From Bacteroidales bacterium (GTDB lineage Bacteria; Bacteroidota; Bacteroidia; Bacteroidales; UBA932): DNA of 64,000 nucleotides. This document shows, piece after piece, positions 62,835 to 64,000 of the stretch. Location: the NCBI GenBank assembly GCA_017561265.1, contig JAFZDJ010000003.1, positions 62,001-126,000 of the forward strand, given 5' to 3'. The notes under the pieces are model-generated. The model ran no database searches. It was not told the origin of the DNA and worked only from the letters and a program-made list of their open reading frames with translations. The translations under genes were made by a program, and so were the position numbers. Position 1 is the stretch's first letter. Each line of letters begins with the position of its first letter.

Positions 62835-64000
62835 TTACTTGAAGTACTCGATCGGAACATCGTATTCGAATGCCTCGTAGCAGTTGCCATCAAGGTCCTG
62901 ACATACTACAAATACTCTGTCCACGACTTTTGTCTTGTCACCGATAGCCTGTGGCTGACGTACCTCTACAGGGTTGCCGTCATTGATATGAATAACCTGT
63001 GTGACCGGCTGAAGGTTTCCGTTGAAATAGCCCTCTGTCCTGTCATGGCCTTCTCCGCCACAGATCTTTTCATGGAATTCCTCACTAGCCCAGATGACAA
63101 CGTTACCGAACAAAGGATTACCATGCTCGAAGTGATAGAGATCCCACAACCACTTCTCCTCATCAATAAGGATCTCTGAGTCTCTTGGCTTGTCCACATA
63201 CTCGATGATCTTGACGATCTTCTCCTCAGGTGAAAGCACCAACGATGAGTTACCCATGGTGAGATAATCGTCTGTACCAGCAAGCACGTATGCTGTAAAT
63301 CCCTGAGGTACAGTCACATTGAATCCATACTGTCCTGACATGAGACCGGCAGCTGCCTCGAACATAGCCTTGTTCCACTCGATGGTAGGTCTTGCAGCCT
63401 CCCACTTCGGATCTGAAGCAAGAACGACTTCACCTATAGACTTTGACCTAGGAGTGAACTTAAGCTCGACAGCATTCGAGTATGTACCATCCTTATCCAC
63501 AGCCATCAGGACAATGACATAATTTGTCTCGGCTGTAAGATCTTTCATAGTGATTTTTCCATTCACTACAGGATATGCCTCCATTACCTTTGTAAATCTT
63601 TCATGACCTGCATTCTCTGACATATACTGCTGTGCCTTTGCAGCGCTTCCGCCAAGATAGCTAGGGCTCTTCCAGATATTGTCAGCTGTTCTTCCGATCC
63701 AATAGAGATAATCTACTGCACCTTCTGCTGCAACACCGATAACCACATTGCCCGGATCGTTCTTCTCAAGTGTAAGAGAAACCTTGATATTGTTGAATGC
63801 AACAACCTTGGTCTTGCACTCCACTGCTGTAACAGCACCATACTTACCTGATGCATCAGATGCAAGTGCCCAAAGAACATAGTCTGTTCCTGGCTTTGCT
63901 TCAAGCATGTCAGAAGCCTTTGCCACAACAGAAGTACCATTTACCGAAACACCTTTACCAAGGAGGTAAGAAACCTTGTCATCTTCTGTCGCATATCTGG
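62835..64000 (-). CDS. modular surface protein, N-terminus outside window
   Basis: The frame is open to the last base of the window, so only the C-terminal 388 residues are seen. They contain fibronectin-like modules with the same recurrent strand as the other large lipoproteins of the cluster (GTDYVLWALASDASGKYG; AETNYVIVLMAVDKDGTYS) and a unique C-terminal region (DYLTMGNSSLVLSPEEKIV, GGEGHDRTEGYFNGNLQP) ending in YDVPIEYFK. A lipobox is expected upstream but cannot be seen. A hairpin follows it, so it may be a separate transcript from the DUF6029-Omp28 genes. Confidence 0.7.
   Translation of the reverse strand, partial: RYATEDDKVSYLLGKGVSVNGTSVVAKASDMLEAKPGTDYVLWALASDASGKYGAVTAVECKTKVVAFNNIKVSLTLEKNDPGNVVIGVAAEGAVDYLYWIGRTADNIWKSPSYLGGSAAKAQQYMSENAGHERFTKVMEAYPVVNGKITMKDLTAETNYVIVLMAVDKDGTYSNAVELKFTPRSKSIGEVVLASDPKWEAARPTIEWNKAMFEAAAGLMSGQYGFNVTVPQGFTAYVLAGTDDYLTMGNSSLVLSPEEKIVKIIEYVDKPRDSEILIDEEKWLWDLYHFEHGNPLFGNVVIWASEEFHEKICGGEGHDRTEGYFNGNLQPVTQVIHINDGNPVEVRQPQAIGDKTKVVDRVFVVCQDLDGNCYEAFEYDVPIEYFK

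Noticed and set aside
1..64000. tRNA, rRNA or riboswitch genes.
   Set aside because: Reading the intergenic gaps by eye showed no cloverleaf or known riboswitch core; nearly all gaps are under 300 bases. A covariance-model scan would settle this.

Overview
The window looks like a chromosomal segment of a member of the Bacteroidales, probably an uncultured or gut-type lineage close to Rikenellaceae or the Cryptobacteroides group; that family-level guess is weak. The order-level call rests on Bacteroidota-type promoters (TTTG, about 20 bases, TAnnTTTG), almost no Shine-Dalgarno sites, many Cys-lipobox surface lipoproteins, a TonB receptor, DUF3078, DUF6029, WbqC, PCMD and Omp28-like proteins, an IF2 with long charged N-terminal repeats and an Hc1-type small histone. 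No CRISPR array, rRNA, tRNA, phage or insertion sequence was recognised.

Bases 1-3160 hold the tail of an unknown gene, a FISUMP-type surface lipoprotein and a higBA toxin-antitoxin pair. From 3163 to 15043 nearly everything is on the minus strand and is housekeeping: cell-wall enzymes (mltG, a LysM glucosaminidase), rpsA-rnz, corA, recR with a sugar-kinase-like ATPase and pnuC, an FKBP isomerase, xerD and an M49 peptidase. From 15143 to 27802 most genes are on the plus strand: a C11 peptidase, rplY-pth, a small histone, an M6 protease with a coupled lipoprotein, tpiA, a second M49-like peptidase, tyrS, rbfA and a LolC/E-type permease. Only a PCMD protein (18235-19212) runs the other way. Three genes here are followed by very long perfect or near-perfect inverted repeats.

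Bases 27806-29887 (minus) carry a compact radical SAM/SPASM enzyme between two small lipoproteins that share an EYGxP(Y/H) motif just after the lipid-anchored Cys. This is the best candidate for an undescribed system. Upstream of it, 30047-35559 (minus) looks like one transcription unit: a Cys/His-rich protein, a TonB receptor and an HMA metal-binding protein, followed by both NfnAB subunits. Then come sppA, tilS, DUF3078, proS, a WYDPWYY-repeat lipoprotein, a FadL-like porin, WbqC, and the lipid A genes lpxA, lpxC and lpxD. lpxC lacks the FabZ half usual in Bacteroidota, and its last codons lie in a dispersed repeat. The rimP-nusA-infB operon follows.

The last 11 kb (minus) is a surface/outer-membrane cluster. 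It holds a fibronectin-like lipoprotein cut by the window end, a DUF6029 beta-barrel, three tandem overlapping Omp28-like lipoproteins with CxxC motifs, and two large modular lipoproteins. The arrangement suggests an envelope thiol/redox or surface-binding module, but that role is inferred from fold resemblance and gene order only.
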